From Planctomycetota bacterium (GTDB lineage: Bacteria; Planctomycetota; GCA-002687715): a stretch of 14,156 nucleotides of DNA. The notes below the pieces were generated by a model that saw only the letters and a program-made list of their open reading frames with translations, was not told the DNA's origin and did not search any database. Shown one piece after another: positions 13,340 through 14,156 of the stretch. The stretch covers positions 1 through 14,156 of the forward strand of contig JABSRK010000059.1 in the NCBI GenBank assembly GCA_013213915.1, in the 5' to 3' direction. The position numbers and the translations under genes were made by a program. Every line of letters begins with the position of its first letter. The first letter of the stretch is position 1.

Positions 13340-14156
13340 CCTGCTGCTCCTCCTCGGCGCGACGCTCGCTGCGCAGGACAAGGGCGGGTCCGTCATCGAC
13401 AAGGATGGCGGGCGGGTCACGGCGTATCTCTGCAAGCGCGTCGTGACCGTGTCGGGAGCTCCCATCGACGACGCCGTGATCCTCGTCCAGGACGGGACCA
13501 TCAAGGCGATCGGCGCGCGCGATGCGATCGACATTCCGGCGACGGCGAAGCGGGTGAATGCGTCAAAGCGGACCGCCACTCCGGGCTTTGTCCATCCGGC
13601 GTCCCTCGCGTTCTCCGGAAAGTCGCGTTACAGCAGCGCGGGCCGGTCGACGTCGGGCAACAAGAAGGTTTCGGAGAGCCTTAACCCCACGCGACGTGGG
13701 GGAGAGGGGTTCGCGCGGGCCGGCTACACGACGATCGCGGTGATACCGACGGGGGGAGGCGTCTCCGGGCTGGGCTGTCTCCTGCGTCCGGCCAAGGGCG
13801 GGGATGAGTCACTTTCCCTGGACGAGATCCTGGTCGAGGACGGGATCATCCTGTCCATGGGTTTCGCGTCCGGTACCGCGAGCAAGAAGGCGTGGGTCGA
13901 TCTCCTCGCCAAGGCTCGCAAGTACATCACCGATCTGGCCGCGTACGAGAAGGCCAAGAAGGAAAAGCCGGAGAACAAGCCGGCCAAGAAGCCGGAAGAC
14001 AAGCCCAAAGACAAGCCGGCGACGGCTTCAACTGCGAAACCGTCCGGCGAGAACAAGTCCAAGCCGGAACCGCCAAAGAAGGACGACCCCAAGAAGAAGG
14101 ACGACCCTAAGAAGAAGGACGACCCTAAGAAGAAGGACGACCCTAAGAAGAAGGAC
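13308..14156 (+). CDS. Array gene G: exported amidohydrolase-like pseudoenzyme, cut by right edge
   Basis: The frame opens at ATG 13308 and stays open for 283 codons to the window end. The start overlaps the end of gene F by 32 bases, with GAAAGAAGG just upstream. A signal peptide (FVSSLLLLLGATLAA, then Gln-Asp-Lys) supports this start. The beta segment VILVQDGTIKAIGARDAIDIP matches its neighbours. The HxH site reads PGFVHPASLAFSG, with Ala98 and Leu100 replacing the His. Residues from about 200 begin like the helical insert of the other members (ARKYITDLAAYEKAKKEK) and run into a Lys/Pro/Asp-rich tail. That tail ends in an exact repeat at the window edge. The second half of the barrel and the C-terminal signature would lie beyond the window, so loss of the later ligands cannot be checked. 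Confidence 0.8.
   Translation, partial: MTRTGTAFVSSLLLLLGATLAAQDKGGSVIDKDGGRVTAYLCKRVVTVSGAPIDDAVILVQDGTIKAIGARDAIDIPATAKRVNASKRTATPGFVHPASLAFSGKSRYSSAGRSTSGNKKVSESLNPTRRGGEGFARAGYTTIAVIPTGGGVSGLGCLLRPAKGGDESLSLDEILVEDGIILSMGFASGTASKKAWVDLLAKARKYITDLAAYEKAKKEKPENKPAKKPEDKPKDKPATASTAKPSGENKSKPEPPKKDDPKKKDDPKKKDDPKKKDDPKKKD
14076..14156 (+). repeat. 18-bp in-frame tandem repeat encoding KKKDDP in gene G
   Basis: The unit AAGAAGAAGGACGACCCT occurs as three copies at 14091-14144, the last two following an identical phase. A shortened first copy precedes them at 14076-14090 (ending CCC, not CCT), and a partial copy (14145-14156) runs into the window edge. Each unit encodes Lys-Lys-Lys-Asp-Asp-Pro, and its length of 18 bases keeps the frame whatever the copy number. 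Near-identical codons across the copies point to recent expansion. The total copy number is unknown because the array leaves the window. Confidence 0.9.

Noticed and set aside
12374..13579. A 401-codon open frame on the minus strand opposite genes F and G.
   Set aside because: It is antisense to the intact active-site residues of F and to the start of G. There is no domain or ribosome binding site.
14076..14156. The short tandem repeats could be read as a CRISPR array.
   Set aside because: The units are contiguous with no unique spacers and form an in-frame Lys/Asp/Pro coding repeat.

Overview
The window comes from a GC-rich Gram-negative bacterium. Almost every gene in the second half encodes an N-terminal export signal, and the coding is dense and overlapping. 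Planctomycetota is my best guess, because large exported amidohydrolase-like families with Lys-rich inserts are familiar there. That is an inference from memory of family distribution; nothing in the window proves it. All eleven genes I can support lie on the + strand, in two blocks.

Block 1 (1-3680) holds four genes: a radical SAM/SPASM protein cut by the left edge, a second radical SAM protein with a putative B12-binding-like N-terminus, a left-handed beta-helix acyltransferase, and a class I methyltransferase whose start overlaps the acyltransferase stop. The combination suggests tailoring of a glycan, lipid or small molecule, such as surface polysaccharide decoration. No substrate can be read from the sequence. 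A GC-rich hairpin just after the methyltransferase may end this block.

A gap of about 310 bases (3681-3991) follows, holding that hairpin and the leader of block 2.

Block 2 (3992 to the right edge) is the striking part. Seven consecutive genes (here A to G) encode exported proteins with the amidohydrolase-superfamily layout, and one of them (E) is a tandem fusion, giving eight modules. Junctions are ATGA, TGATG or GTGA overlaps, a 1-base gap, or a 32-base overlap, so the genes look translationally coupled. The N-terminal beta segment (V-x-x-G-K-I-x-A-V-G) and the C-terminal signature (VGSIE-x-GKDAD) are recognisable throughout. Only F keeps the metal ligands: HxH at 86/88, His238, His264 and Asp321. 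In the other seven modules the HxH pair is replaced (one His survives in D), and the later ligands are lost wherever they can be aligned.

The non-catalytic members carry additions: Lys-rich helical inserts (A, E, G), a 44-residue loop with 8 His and 6 Cys (C), a beta-rich domain inside the second module of E, and an 18-bp in-frame tandem repeat encoding KKKDDP at the right edge (G). The simplest reading is a periplasmic or surface assembly with one hydrolase and several pseudoenzyme partners. The assembly and its substrate are hypotheses.
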